Part shown: piece by piece, positions 34,187 through 45,377 of the stretch | Layout of the letters: each line of letters opens with the position of its first letter | Position numbering within the stretch: position 1 is the stretch's first letter | Notes under the pieces: generated by a model | What the model saw: the letters and a program-made list of their open reading frames with translations, nothing else | The model's database searches: none | What the model was told of the DNA's origin: nothing | Position numbers and translations under genes: made by a program | Origin: an uncultured Clostridium sp. | GTDB taxonomy: Bacteria > Bacillota > Clostridia > TANB77 > CAG-508 | Direction: 5' to 3' | DNA: 64,000 bases | Assembly: GCA_902492105.1 (NCBI GenBank) | Contig: CABUKD010000002.1 | Coordinates: 11,687 to 75,686, forward strand

Positions 34187-37100
34187 TTAGAATCTTCCCT
34201 TATTGAGTACCGTTTTCTTAATAACTACAATACTAATTCCTAACATTGCTGCGATTAACACTGCTAAACCAATATATAGGTAAGTTGCACCAAATGGTGG
34301 TAAAATTACTACTCTTTCTGCCATACTACTGTCTGGTTCTGTTGGTGCATCTTTAGGGTTTTGGTTACCTTGTACAGAGTATGCCATTCTTCTACCTACA
34401 TCATTTGAAATTTTTACAATTTCTCCAATGTTATCATAGGTTAAATCGTCATCCTCATTTTGAGAAGTAATTAATTGTGTTAAAATTAATTGAACCTCAT
34501 CTTGTGTTTCTGCACTATCTTTTGTACTTTCTGTTAATGGGATTAATTTTTCATTTAATGCTTCGGTAGTAATAATTGTGTTATAATCTTTTAATACTCC
34601 TTGTACTTCTGTATTTACATAGTTATTATTTTGAATTTCTTGTTCTGTAATAGTACTCCAATCCCATGCGTCTTGGTTACTTTGTGTTCTAAATTGTAAG
34701 TTATTTGCTACATAATCCATTACAACATCTGCTGAAGTTCTTACAATAGTTTCTGGATTATTTACTTTACCAATGTAATAGAATTGTGTTTCGTTATAGT
34801 CTACTTCACCCATGTTAGTTACTGTTACATCATAAGTAATTTGAATAGTTGCACCATGCATTAATTCTTGGTCCATTGTAGGTTGAATTAATCCTTTTTC
34901 TTTTGTTACCAATGTATGAATTCTATCTAGTACTTTATTTCTAAACTCGTTGTAATCTTGTACTCTGTTTTCTTGATCCTTATTCGTATCTATGTCTTTA
35001 TATCCTGCATAATCACTGTAAACATTTTGTCCACCATTGCGGTTTCCTTCTTGTTTATCTATATCAGTATTAGTTTTCATTTCATTAATGTTATATGGTG
35101 TTTTTGGTTGCCATGTTAAGTTATTTACAGTTTGATTTGCATCAAATAATACAGTTTGGTTAGCTAAAGTAATTCTTACATTGTGAACTTGTTTATTTAA
35201 TTCTAATCCTGCTTTTGGTCTTTCTTCTAATCCAAAGTCTACGTCTTGTAAGTAGTAATTTTGGTTGGTATTATCTTTATAGTCAATAACATTTCTATCA
35301 CCTTCTGGACGGTAACCATCGTTGTTATAAGTATTATTACCAGTTGCAGCTTGTCTGTTATATTCAAATTCCATACGGATGGCACCTGTTTCTGCTACCA
35401 TTTGGGTACTACTATTTGGTGTAGTATTTTGGTTTAATGTATTTGCTTTATCATAGGTTACACCAGAATAATTGTTACTACTGTAATTATTTACATTTTC
35501 TCTGTTTTGAGAAATTTGTTCACTACTGTAAATATCTTTTGCATCTGATACATTTATTTTGTTTCCTTTTTCATCTACAAATTCATCTGATTTAAAGATA
35601 TTATATCCAAAGGTTGCTGTATCATTTTGTTTTTCATAATCTGTATAGCCGTTGTATCCAAAGTGATCTTTTCCGCTGACATCTGTTCTACCATTTTGGT
35701 CAATTGCTGTATTATTTATATGGTTGTATTGATAACTGGTTGATTTATAGTCTTGTCCATTATAGTAAGCATTACAGTCATAGGTTTGTCCATTATAGGT
35801 GTAGCTTTCGTCTCCACCATAGATAAATCTTACTACATAATCTCCTGGAATATATCCTTCAAAGTAATAATATCCTTTTTCGTCTGTTACTGTTGCTGCA
35901 TCTATCCAAGTATTAGTGTCTTTATTCCATACTTTTGCAATATTTTCTTGTGTTACACCATCTATTACTTCATGTAATTCTACTCGAACACCGGAGATGG
36001 TTACTTCATTATCTTCTCTTACACCGTTGCCCACTAAGGCATCTGTAGTACTATTTCCGTTCATGGTAGGCGCTTGATAGTTTCTCTTATCTTCCCATAC
36101 AGTACCATCTAGTTGTCTTACTAAAGAAGCATCTACATATACATTAATTCCTCTTGCTCTATCTGCATCATCTTCGAAGTTTTGCTCGTAACGTGTAGTT
36201 CCTGCTGTATTATTTAAAGCATCTCTATCAAAGTTACCTGGGTTAGAGTCTTGGTCAATTAATCCTGCTACATCATTAGAATTTTTTCTAATGCCGTTTG
36301 GTAATTCAGTGCCATCTGCATAGTATGTCATATAACCATTAATTTCTGCTATGTTTTGTTTTCCTGGTCCGGTATTATCGTTTTCTATTACTAAATTTGA
36401 ACCAACACCATTAATTTTGAAAGTTAAGTATAAGTATGCTGTTTCTCCAGTTTCTAGTTTATGGTCACTTAAACCATTTACATATAAAGTTTTATACTCA
36501 CTGCCTAAACTAAATTGTGTATTTTCTGCATACATACCTGTTGTAGTATTATATCGATTACCAAGTGTTACATCTCTATACTTTTCTTGTCCTGTTGTAT
36601 CTTTGCTACCTTCATGCATAATATCGTAATATTCTTGATCTGTTACTTGTACATCTCTATTACTTACATGATCTCCTCTGTACATTGCCCAAGATAAGTT
36701 TGGTTCAAAGGTGTAATCTGAGTCATAGTAATCTACTACTTCCTGAATTTGAGCTAAAATACTTTGAGATTGGTTTCTAATGGTAATTTTATAGGTTATA
36801 TAAGCTTCTAATTGGTTTGTTCCTGTATAATTTCTTTCTGATGGATAAATTTCTCTTGAATAGGTTTCTCCATAATAGCTTGCATAGTTTGGTCCTATAA
36901 TTCTTGCTTGAATATCCCAGAATTTGTTTTCTAATTCTAATTGATAATTCAAGTATTCTACACTATCTCTACCATATTCTTTTTCTAGTCTTTTTAATTC
37001 TGCTCTTTCTTCATCTGTAATAATTTCTCTTTCGTTATATTCATAAATTTCGGTTTTGCCATTGATTTTTAAGGTTGCTTTAAATACATCTTTCTTTAGA

Positions 37101-39661
37101 GATACATCATATTCTTGTCTTCTCCATAGCCCTTGATTAATCATTAATTGTCCAGCATAAACATTTTTATATACGACATTAATGTCACTTTGCATATAGT
37201 TATGGTAAATATAATGTGGATTTCCAATAACATTATGCCAAATTCTGTATTGTAACATGTTTCTGTTACCAGTTGCTTTCATTACAGTGTCTGCATAAGT
37301 ACTTGCTTTATCATTATAAGTTCCGCGTTCATAGCTATTATTTGGATATAAATTTCCACTTGCTACAAATGTTGTAAATTGATTATACACAGGATATAAA
37401 TCATATTCTTTTTCGCGGTCTGCATCTTGATTTTTGGTATAAGATTGTATTTTACAATCTTCTATAAATTGTAGTTTTTTCCAAGTTTCATCATTATTTC
37501 TTGCAATATCTTCATAAATTTGTGTTTTTAAATTAGTTGGATATTTTCTATTTCTTTTAATATAATCTCTAATTTTTTCACTAATAATTCCTTCTGTTAA
37601 TTCTGGATGGTTAGTTTCTGCAGTATTAATTACATATCCATTTTCTACTTTGTAGTAACTGTCTATTAATTGTTCTCTAGGATTATATTCATATTCACCT
37701 TGTGGATTTAAGCTAATTCCTGATAAAGTATAAATAGAAAATGTTTCGTTATAATAGTCTCCGTCTACTCTTTCTAAAGCTCCTGATCTTAAAGAATTAT
37801 CGGAAATATAGTTATTTGGTGATGAACCAATTTCTGCAAAAGACTCATCATAAGCGTCTCTTTCATCTGTAAGTTCGGTACCTTTTGATGTTTCTTGCCA
37901 ATCTCTATTTCTGGTAGCTCCATCATAATCTCCTTTGTCTACCATTTCTTTGACATCATCTGCTTTAGTATCGCTTAAGTATTCTGTTGCTGTATAGGTT
38001 TGACCATTATAGGTAAATTGTACATAATATTTTTTCTCTCTACTTACTCCTCTAAATTCGTAATATCCATTTTCATCTGTTAAAGTAGGGTTAATTCTTC
38101 TACCATAATCATCTAAGTCATTAATTTCTCCACTACTTGCATTTGGGTTTTCTTCTTGTAAAGTAGTTAAATGTGCAAGTTTTCCTGTTTCTGCATCATA
38201 TAAAGCAACTTCGATATTTTTTAAGTTAATATCATTTTCATCTTTTCTACCATTTGCAATATCTTCTTTGGTTTGTGGAATGTCTTCAAAAACAAATCCA
38301 CCAACTTTCATTCTTGCAGACATATATGGGTTTCCGAAAATTTCAATTTCAAGGCTTTCTTGAATTAGTCTTCTGTCTGCTCTTACAATATATACACCAT
38401 TTTGCATGTGGTCAATTACTACTTTTGAAGTTCTTCTACAGTCAGTACATGGTACTGGGAATCCCATTACTGTCTTCATATGAGTTGTATGTGTATGTGA
38501 ATATTCACTTACTCTTTTACTTTTACCTTCACGAATACAAATTTCTGTTGTACATTCTAAATATTGGAAGTCAACATGTAATTTTAGAGAACCAACATCT
38601 TCTCCTAAGTAATCTATTTCTACATAGAATTCTTCTCCTGGGTTTGGATAATATTTTGTCCAATCCCAATAATCTACACAGTTAGGGTTGTAAATTTGGT
38701 AACCTTCATCATAATTGCTAAAGAATCTTGGACTACTTAAATCATAATTAACTGGATAATTTTGATTAGTTGTTTGTGGTTGTCTGTTTGGCATTACAAA
38801 GTTGACAATATCAATTCTATTTCCGTTATTATCTATTAAGTACATATCGGAAATTCCACCAAATGCTTTTCCTTGAGAATATTTTCCATTCACATAATTT
38901 AATTTAAAAGGTCCTATTGTATGAAGCTGAGTTTCTTGGTTGGTATTCCATTTTACTTCATTAGAATTTGTCAAGTTTTGAGGCTTCATTCCCTTTTCAC
39001 CTTCCATGATTTTTTCATAGAAGTCTTGATATTCTAAAGATTGATTTCTTAGATTTTCTCCTTCTGCTCTTGCAGAACCTCTACCTGGATCACCTTTTTG
39101 AGATAATGGTGACATCCAAATAGCTTGTTGTTTAGAATCTGCCCAAGTTTCGTAACTTTCTGAACCAGATATTGAGTCTTGACCTGGTTGTGGATAGAAA
39201 GAAGTTATATAAGCTACATCATATAGGTTATCTACCCTTTTTCCGTAAAGACGAGTACTACTTTCTGTATAATGTTCATTTTGGCATTCATAATAGGTAG
39301 TACTATATAATCCATATCCTGGAGGTGATCCCGCACAAGCAGGGCAAGATTTACCTGTTCTTCTTCCTTCATATTGTTGAATGTCTTCTGGAGTATATTC
39401 ACTAATTCTTACTGGAGAACCTGGCTCCACACAATAAATATCATCATGTCCACTAGTAGATATTGGCCTCCATAAATCTGATCCTACTTTTCTTTCTTCT
39501 TTAATTAAAATTCTTTGACATCCCGAAAAAGCCAGTGTTGAATTACCATTTTTCTCTAGATTAGCCATTGGTAAATTAATGGCGATGGCTGTTGCAATTG
39601 CTGCAGTAATACCTGTGGTGCCTATTGTAATTCCTAATACCTTTAGTATTTTCTTTATCAT
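34187..39661 (-). CDS. Giant SdrD B-like surface protein B2
   Basis: An 1824-residue paralogue of B1. The N-terminal signal or anchor segment is at residues 5-31. An N-terminal region contains a Cys-rich patch (SCPACAGSPPG, YECQNEHYTE) and a second one (VPCTDCRRTSK) not seen in B1. SdrD B-like regions lie near 450-575 (GGFVFEDIPQ, INPTLTDENGYYEFRGV) and 1180-1285 (LDGTVWEDKRN, ISGVRVELHE, TDEKGYYYFEGY). DUF11-like parts follow. The end is AERVVILPPFGATYLY, a membrane helix and a basic tail, the same motif as in B1. It is the second gene of operon A2-B2, 22 bases after A2. Probable surface adhesin (inferred). Confidence 0.8.
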   Translation of the reverse strand: MIKKILKVLGITIGTTGITAAIATAIAINLPMANLEKNGNSTLAFSGCQRILIKEERKVGSDLWRPISTSGHDDIYCVEPGSPVRISEYTPEDIQQYEGRRTGKSCPACAGSPPGYGLYSTTYYECQNEHYTESSTRLYGKRVDNLYDVAYITSFYPQPGQDSISGSESYETWADSKQQAIWMSPLSQKGDPGRGSARAEGENLRNQSLEYQDFYEKIMEGEKGMKPQNLTNSNEVKWNTNQETQLHTIGPFKLNYVNGKYSQGKAFGGISDMYLIDNNGNRIDIVNFVMPNRQPQTTNQNYPVNYDLSSPRFFSNYDEGYQIYNPNCVDYWDWTKYYPNPGEEFYVEIDYLGEDVGSLKLHVDFQYLECTTEICIREGKSKRVSEYSHTHTTHMKTVMGFPVPCTDCRRTSKVVIDHMQNGVYIVRADRRLIQESLEIEIFGNPYMSARMKVGGFVFEDIPQTKEDIANGRKDENDINLKNIEVALYDAETGKLAHLTTLQEENPNASSGEINDLDDYGRRINPTLTDENGYYEFRGVSREKKYYVQFTYNGQTYTATEYLSDTKADDVKEMVDKGDYDGATRNRDWQETSKGTELTDERDAYDESFAEIGSSPNNYISDNSLRSGALERVDGDYYNETFSIYTLSGISLNPQGEYEYNPREQLIDSYYKVENGYVINTAETNHPELTEGIISEKIRDYIKRNRKYPTNLKTQIYEDIARNNDETWKKLQFIEDCKIQSYTKNQDADREKEYDLYPVYNQFTTFVASGNLYPNNSYERGTYNDKASTYADTVMKATGNRNMLQYRIWHNVIGNPHYIYHNYMQSDINVVYKNVYAGQLMINQGLWRRQEYDVSLKKDVFKATLKINGKTEIYEYNEREIITDEERAELKRLEKEYGRDSVEYLNYQLELENKFWDIQARIIGPNYASYYGETYSREIYPSERNYTGTNQLEAYITYKITIRNQSQSILAQIQEVVDYYDSDYTFEPNLSWAMYRGDHVSNRDVQVTDQEYYDIMHEGSKDTTGQEKYRDVTLGNRYNTTTGMYAENTQFSLGSEYKTLYVNGLSDHKLETGETAYLYLTFKINGVGSNLVIENDNTGPGKQNIAEINGYMTYYADGTELPNGIRKNSNDVAGLIDQDSNPGNFDRDALNNTAGTTRYEQNFEDDADRARGINVYVDASLVRQLDGTVWEDKRNYQAPTMNGNSTTDALVGNGVREDNEVTISGVRVELHEVIDGVTQENIAKVWNKDTNTWIDAATVTDEKGYYYFEGYIPGDYVVRFIYGGDESYTYNGQTYDCNAYYNGQDYKSTSYQYNHINNTAIDQNGRTDVSGKDHFGYNGYTDYEKQNDTATFGYNIFKSDEFVDEKGNKINVSDAKDIYSSEQISQNRENVNNYSSNNYSGVTYDKANTLNQNTTPNSSTQMVAETGAIRMEFEYNRQAATGNNTYNNDGYRPEGDRNVIDYKDNTNQNYYLQDVDFGLEERPKAGLELNKQVHNVRITLANQTVLFDANQTVNNLTWQPKTPYNINEMKTNTDIDKQEGNRNGGQNVYSDYAGYKDIDTNKDQENRVQDYNEFRNKVLDRIHTLVTKEKGLIQPTMDQELMHGATIQITYDVTVTNMGEVDYNETQFYYIGKVNNPETIVRTSADVVMDYVANNLQFRTQSNQDAWDWSTITEQEIQNNNYVNTEVQGVLKDYNTIITTEALNEKLIPLTESTKDSAETQDEVQLILTQLITSQNEDDDLTYDNIGEIVKISNDVGRRMAYSVQGNQNPKDAPTEPDSSMAERVVILPPFGATYLYIGLAVLIAAMLGISIVVIKKTVLNKGRF

Positions 39662-39683
39662 CTGTTATTTGCCCTCCTTTCTT

Positions 39684-42600
39684 CTATTGTTTCTTTTTAA
39701 AAACTTTTTTCTGGATGAATATAATTCCTGTAATTAGCATTGCTAAAATTACAATTCCTAAAATAGAGTACATCACAATCTTACCTGTTACAACAGAAAG
39801 TACAATATCTGCTTTAGACATATCGTCTTCTTGTTCTGCTTGATTTGCTTCTGTTGAGTCTATATCTGTTAATCCTTGTTCATTATATGTTTCATAAATT
39901 TCAGCATTGTTGTTTACAATATTTCCTATGTTTTCGTCTGTAATAGTTAAGCTTAATACTAATTCTACTTCTTTGCTTTCTCCTGGATTAATTTTGGTAT
40001 TTTCTAGGCTAGTATTAAACACAGTTCTATTATTATCGGAAATATACCAGTCTTGATTAATTTCGGAATTAAAACTTGTTCCTTCTGGTAAATAATCAAT
40101 AATTTTCTTTACATATCCAGGAACTTGTCCTTCGTTAGTAACTACTATTTTATATTTAATAATAATGTTACTTTTATTAACATTTTGTGCTAAAATTTCT
40201 ACTCTTTCTAGTTGAGAATCTCTATAAGTATAAGTATGGGTTCCAATAGTTGGAGTTGTTAAAGTAATTTCTGTTACATATTTATCTAACCTCATATCAA
40301 ATTTTTCTGCTGTGTATAATCCAATGTCAATATTTCTTTGATTTTGGTTGGTAACTCTTATGGTGTCTGTTACACCAGCATTTCTTTGTTCTCCATTTAA
40401 TATGACTTTCATACTAATAGCATCATTATTAAAATTATCATTTACATCTTGTTTTTGATATTCTGTAATCGTGTATTTTCCAGAGTCATATAAAAATACT
40501 ACTAAATACTCGTCTGAAATTAAATTACTAAATTCATAATAGCCATTTTCATTGGTTGTAGTTGTTTTATTTTGTTTTGTGTCTACATCTTGTACAATTT
40601 GACTAGTTTGTTTGTCTAATAGCAATACTTCTATTCCAGAAAGTAAAGTTTCATTTTCTTCTCTTTGTCCGTTTTGATTGCTATCTAGCCATGCAGTACC
40701 TGTTATTTTGTAACGATTGTTTCCTGGTGTTTCTGGTTCTTGCTCATCCGAGTCATGTACATCATTATTATAATGTAAGTACATAGTAACATCATTTAAT
40801 TTTACTTGTTCAATGGCATCTGCATACATAATTGCACTATTTACAATTTGCTTTTCTGTTTCTCCACTTTGAAGTCTTCCTTTTACTTTAAATTTTACGT
40901 TAATAGTAGTGTTTGGAGCGATACTTTCCATTTTAAATGTAAGAATATTATCTTTTACTGTAGTAGCTGAAGCTCCATTATACATTCCTTCTGGTATTTC
41001 TACAATTTCTACTGTAGTATCTACATATTGAATTTCTTGTGGTAATGTATCTTCTAATACAAATCCAGTAACTCTTCCTTCTCCTTTTGTACTAATCGTA
41101 AACTGATATTCAAATTCTTCTCCTTCATCAACATCTAATTTACTTGGTTCTATTTGTTTTCCCGAAATACTAGAAGTTGCTACTAAATATACAAATCTTT
41201 CATTAGAATAATAGGTTTCATTCTCATTTGCAGTTGCTGTTATTCTAGTAGAAAAACTATCTACTGTTTTTTCTCCTAATTCAAACTGTACTACTAAAAT
41301 TTTATCTTCTCCATAAGCCACTATATTTCCCATATGAGCAACTACTTGGTTTTCTTGTGTTTCTATTTGTGCTTCTATTTTATTATTGTTGATATCCATA
41401 ACATAAGCTTCCTGTATAGTTGCATTTTTAGGAATTGGTACATTGGCAATAATATTGTTGATATCTGCATGCCCCAAATTGCTAAAATAAATTTTATAAG
41501 TAATAACATCTCCTTGTGTATAAATTAATTGTTCTACACTAGAAGATCTATTTAGAATAGATAATCCTCCATTTGCAAGTTGCATATGATATTGATTAGA
41601 AGTTACATTGGTATTCAACTTATCTGCAGTTACAGTTACTTGTTGGTCAAAAGAAAGTGTTTCTTCTTCATTAGCTGATTTAACATACATTTCATAATCA
41701 ATTGTTTCTGTTTCTCCTGCTTTTACTGTTGGAATAGTAAGTGTTAATTCTTCTCCTTCTACAGGAGTGTAGTTATTATTGTATTCTTCATATTCTACAA
41801 ATTGTAGGTTAGAGTATTTTGATACTCCATCTTCTTGTTGAATTTCTTCCATAGGTAATTTTGCAGTTACTTTTACATTTTGTGCATCTGCTTTTCCTTT
41901 ATTTGTAACTTCTACATAATAACGAATATATTGTCCTGGTCTTACTACTGTATTTTCTGGGATACTTGCGGAAAGTTTTACTTCTAATTCTGGTCCTTCT
42001 CCTGTAGTTAAACCAATTACTCCTGCTTTTTTGGTTTCTCCTATTGTTGCCCCTGGTGCCTTATTATCATAATAAACTTTGTAGTTGGCATAACTACTTT
42101 GATTAAAGCTTAAGTTTGCAGGTAAGCTTACTTTATAAGAGAATGACATTTGTGTATTTGCTGTTACTTCTCCTGAAATAACAATTAAGTAACTTTTTAC
42201 TTTGCTTAAATCACTTGGATTTTCTGTCCATCCATTATTACTATCTATTAAGTCTCTAGTAGCTTCGCCATTTTCACTATAATAAATTTTTATATTACCA
42301 CTATCAATTCCGCTTGTTGTAATTGTACTTGTCATTGGCATATCAAAGGTGCTTCCCAATTCTTCTGTTTCATCAATTGCTTTATTGCCTGTAAAAGGCA
42401 CTCTTCCTAATACCATTACATTATCAATGGCATTGGTATAGTTATTTGTCATAATTCCTTCTACAGTAACTTCTCTTTGGCTACCATAAGTTTCAACAGT
42501 AGCTGTTTGTGTTTCATCTCCTATGTTCATAAGTTCGGAGCCTTTTGCATCATATCCAGTCATACTATTTGCTGTTACTACCCCTGTTGGTGCTACTAAG

Positions 42601-44807
42601 TTAATTGTTGTGCTAGCCATTCCCTTTTTTTGTGTGCTAGCTCTTGCTTTTTGCTGATATGTTTTTTCATAAAGATCTGTGTTCTCATTTGTATAATATA
42701 GGTTAATGTTTTCTGTTGTACTTGGCGCTAATTGGTTTAAGGTAAGATCTGTTTTAATAATTAGATTTGCACCTTTTGTAATAACATTATTTTGTTCATC
42801 ACTTTGTTCTTGATAATTTGTATACTTTGTTTGTGTTCCTTGTAAAGTAACAATAATTACTTTTTTACCATTTCTATTTTCTACTTTTGCTTCTTTTACT
42901 TTTAATTCATCTTCTAGTAAAAGGTTGATATCTTTTACTTCTACTTTTTCAATTTGACTTGGTAATTCTATTTCAAAAGTAGGATTTTTAAATAATGCAT
43001 TATAAGTACTAGAAGTATCTAATACGATTCTAATATCTACATCCTTGTTTACTATCATAGTAGATAAATTTTGTTTATCTTCTTCTATGCTAATTTCTGC
43101 TTTGCTTACAGGTTCTTGCATTGCAATTTCTGCTTGAGCTGTTTTAGTTTCATTATTTGTTTTTGCAGTTACTCCTAGCGTAATTTTTGAAAAAGATTTC
43201 ATTTTGTCTAAAGAATAGCTTTGTTCCGTTACTAATGCTTTTTCTACTCCAATTTCTAATTTTCCTTCCATAATTGGAGTAGAAGTTTTAATAACAATTT
43301 GATTTACTTTTGCTTCTTCTATGTTTAACACATAATTTCCTTGTGCATCTAGTGTAGTATCTTTAGTAATTTCTCCCAATAGAGTTCCCTCTGAAGTTAA
43401 TACTTGAATTTTACCTTCTTCTCCTAATATTTTTTGGAAAATTGTTTGCGCTATTTTTATTTGTTTGGTAATTGCATTTTTTCCTATTTCGTACTCATTT
43501 TCACCTGCTATATAATTTTGTTTATCTTCTTTAAATTGTATTTCTTTATTAATTCCTGCATCATAAACGAAAGTAGCATAATTTAAAGTAAAAGTAGTTT
43601 CTTCTTTTTCTGTAGCTGTTTTTTCATAATTTGCATAAAGATATCCTTTACTTATTTTTTCACTTGCTACTAAATCTATATCTGTTAAACTTCCTTTGAG
43701 ATCTTCTATTGTATATGGTAAGCTACCATTAAAAGTAATATTTGTTTCTTCTCCATTATATAGGTTAATATTTGCAACTACTTGAATATCCCCAGTAATA
43801 GCATTTTCGTTTCTCATTCCTGCTTCTTTTTGCTCTTTCGTTAACATAGTTTGTTTTGCTTTTTCTAATTGTGCTACTGTAGAATCATAAGCTTCTTTTC
43901 CTACAAATACATAATTAATAAAATATTCATCATTTGCTTTTTCCCAGGCAATTTTTCCTTGCTCATTTGCTTGGTTTTGCGTTTGAATCGTAACTTTTCC
44001 TGTTTCTTTATTGTATTGATAATTTTTAGTTGTAAATGCATTGCCATTATCTACTCCATTGGTTCCTTTTGTAGAATTTGCAATTACAGTTACTCTTTCT
44101 GGATTTGCCCCATTAATTTGTGGTACACTAATTTCTAAATTAGTAGTTTGTATTGGTAAAACATAGTCTTTTACTCCACTATTAATTTTAGCTTGTACGA
44201 AAACACCATATTCTTCTCCTTGATGATAAGGAATATATTTTGTAATTTCTCCTGTTATTTTAGCACTTGCTTCTTTTTTCCAAGTAATTTGATTACTAAT
44301 TTCTTTTTTTATTTCTACTTCTTTTCCATTTGCATTTACATAAGTTCCTTTTAATACTGCTTTAGAAATTTTACTAAAGTTGTCTTGTGTAATTTGGTTT
44401 TGTTCTGTCATACGAATTGGAACTTCTATTGTTATTTCTTGGTTACTATTAATTTGTTTTAGTTGAAGTTTATTTTCTTCTACTTTTTGAATAGATTCTC
44501 CGCTAATTTTATTTGTTTCTACTTGATAATTGGCATCAACAAATTCGACTATTCCATTCTTTAAATAGCCGTTTTCTTTTACATGTAAATAAAGATATAA
44601 TTTTGCTTCTTCTTTTTCAGAAAAAGTTTTATTATGTACTTCTCCTTCTAAATAACTATTAAATTCTACATTTGCATGATTTGTTTGTTTGTTTTGCTTT
44701 TCTAATTCAGGGGCTGCTGCTATTACTTGTGCTCCTAAATTTAGTAAATTAGTGCCAACCAGAATGGTTGTCATCATAACTGCCATTATCTTTTGTCTTA
44801 TTTTCAT
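39684..44807 (-). CDS. Giant DUF11/SdrD B-like surface protein A2
   Basis: A 1707-residue paralogue of A1, with a signal peptide (KIRQKIMAVMMTTILVGTNL, cleaved near QVIAA). A long beta-rich region is followed by DUF11/CARDB-like modules near 942-1040 (GQYIRYYVEVTNKGKADAQN) and beyond. One SdrD B-like domain lies near 1369-1475 (ITGTAWLDSNQNGQREENE, TNENGYYEFSNL). The C-terminus has ADIVLSVVTGKIVMY, a membrane helix and a Lys tail, nearly as in A1. It leads the A2-B2 operon, with TAGGAGG before its start. Conservation with A1 is strongest at the two ends and in the SdrD B-like domain; the middle differs, which suits antigenic divergence. Confidence 0.8.
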   Translation of the reverse strand: MKIRQKIMAVMMTTILVGTNLLNLGAQVIAAAPELEKQNKQTNHANVEFNSYLEGEVHNKTFSEKEEAKLYLYLHVKENGYLKNGIVEFVDANYQVETNKISGESIQKVEENKLQLKQINSNQEITIEVPIRMTEQNQITQDNFSKISKAVLKGTYVNANGKEVEIKKEISNQITWKKEASAKITGEITKYIPYHQGEEYGVFVQAKINSGVKDYVLPIQTTNLEISVPQINGANPERVTVIANSTKGTNGVDNGNAFTTKNYQYNKETGKVTIQTQNQANEQGKIAWEKANDEYFINYVFVGKEAYDSTVAQLEKAKQTMLTKEQKEAGMRNENAITGDIQVVANINLYNGEETNITFNGSLPYTIEDLKGSLTDIDLVASEKISKGYLYANYEKTATEKEETTFTLNYATFVYDAGINKEIQFKEDKQNYIAGENEYEIGKNAITKQIKIAQTIFQKILGEEGKIQVLTSEGTLLGEITKDTTLDAQGNYVLNIEEAKVNQIVIKTSTPIMEGKLEIGVEKALVTEQSYSLDKMKSFSKITLGVTAKTNNETKTAQAEIAMQEPVSKAEISIEEDKQNLSTMIVNKDVDIRIVLDTSSTYNALFKNPTFEIELPSQIEKVEVKDINLLLEDELKVKEAKVENRNGKKVIIVTLQGTQTKYTNYQEQSDEQNNVITKGANLIIKTDLTLNQLAPSTTENINLYYTNENTDLYEKTYQQKARASTQKKGMASTTINLVAPTGVVTANSMTGYDAKGSELMNIGDETQTATVETYGSQREVTVEGIMTNNYTNAIDNVMVLGRVPFTGNKAIDETEELGSTFDMPMTSTITTSGIDSGNIKIYYSENGEATRDLIDSNNGWTENPSDLSKVKSYLIVISGEVTANTQMSFSYKVSLPANLSFNQSSYANYKVYYDNKAPGATIGETKKAGVIGLTTGEGPELEVKLSASIPENTVVRPGQYIRYYVEVTNKGKADAQNVKVTAKLPMEEIQQEDGVSKYSNLQFVEYEEYNNNYTPVEGEELTLTIPTVKAGETETIDYEMYVKSANEEETLSFDQQVTVTADKLNTNVTSNQYHMQLANGGLSILNRSSSVEQLIYTQGDVITYKIYFSNLGHADINNIIANVPIPKNATIQEAYVMDINNNKIEAQIETQENQVVAHMGNIVAYGEDKILVVQFELGEKTVDSFSTRITATANENETYYSNERFVYLVATSSISGKQIEPSKLDVDEGEEFEYQFTISTKGEGRVTGFVLEDTLPQEIQYVDTTVEIVEIPEGMYNGASATTVKDNILTFKMESIAPNTTINVKFKVKGRLQSGETEKQIVNSAIMYADAIEQVKLNDVTMYLHYNNDVHDSDEQEPETPGNNRYKITGTAWLDSNQNGQREENETLLSGIEVLLLDKQTSQIVQDVDTKQNKTTTTNENGYYEFSNLISDEYLVVFLYDSGKYTITEYQKQDVNDNFNNDAISMKVILNGEQRNAGVTDTIRVTNQNQRNIDIGLYTAEKFDMRLDKYVTEITLTTPTIGTHTYTYRDSQLERVEILAQNVNKSNIIIKYKIVVTNEGQVPGYVKKIIDYLPEGTSFNSEINQDWYISDNNRTVFNTSLENTKINPGESKEVELVLSLTITDENIGNIVNNNAEIYETYNEQGLTDIDSTEANQAEQEDDMSKADIVLSVVTGKIVMYSILGIVILAMLITGIIFIQKKVFKKKQ

Positions 44808-44856
44808 AGTAACCTCCTAAAATTCTTCTTTTAGATACAAGTACTCTATATTATCA

Positions 44857-44884
44857 ATTGTAGCATTTTTACGAGATTTTTCAA
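44857..44884 (-). promoter_or_regulatory. Sigma-A promoter of the A2-B2 operon
   Basis: TTGAAA (44879-44884) and TACAAT (44857-44862), spacing 16, minus strand; same position relative to the gene as in A1. Confidence 0.7.
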
Positions 44885-45106
44885 TGGTAAGTTCTTTCCA
44901 AAAATGTCGAAAAATGGAAAATCCGTTACGGAAGTTGTTTTTTTGGGCGAAATATTAAATTTATATTACAAAATAGGGCTTTTTTGTCATTTTTCTGTTA
45001 GTTTTGTTTTTAGTCTACATAATATTTTTATTTGTAATTATTTTTCATCGAATTTTATAATATTTAGTTCTTATTTTTCCTTATCTATTTACTTTTTTCT
45101 TATTTA

Positions 45107-45264
45107 AACGGTAGAATACTATATTTTCTTTTTTGCATTGGTTCGTCCCATAGGCTTGTGAATTACGACACACTTTCTTTTATATAAAATAGTAAGTTCT
45201 AAATGTGTACTGGACAAATGGTCCTCAACAATGCAAAATGCAAAAATATAGTATTCTACCGTTT
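45107..45264 (-). ncRNA. Structured element family A, copy 2
   Basis: The closing stem of 23 pairs (AAACGGTAGAATACTATA with its complement, one terminal G.T) again differs fully from the other copies. Core on the minus strand: inner stem GCATTG/CAATGC, GTTGAGGACCATTTGTCCA, AGAAAGTGTGTCGTAATTC, ACAAGCCTATGGGACGAACC. It lies between the A2 promoter and a plus-strand operon. Function unknown. Confidence 0.7.
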
Positions 45265-45377
45265 TTAGATATAATTAATAATTAATATAAAATTTCTTTT
45301 CTTGTTTTAGTCACATTTTTTTCAAAAGTAGAATATATATAATTTAGAATTGTATTAAAGTATTGAGGTGAAAAAAT

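Noticed and set aside
20485..44807. LPXTG sortase anchoring of the giant surface proteins
   Set aside because: None of the four C-termini contains LPXTG or a close variant before the membrane helix; LPPFG and VVTG are different motifs.
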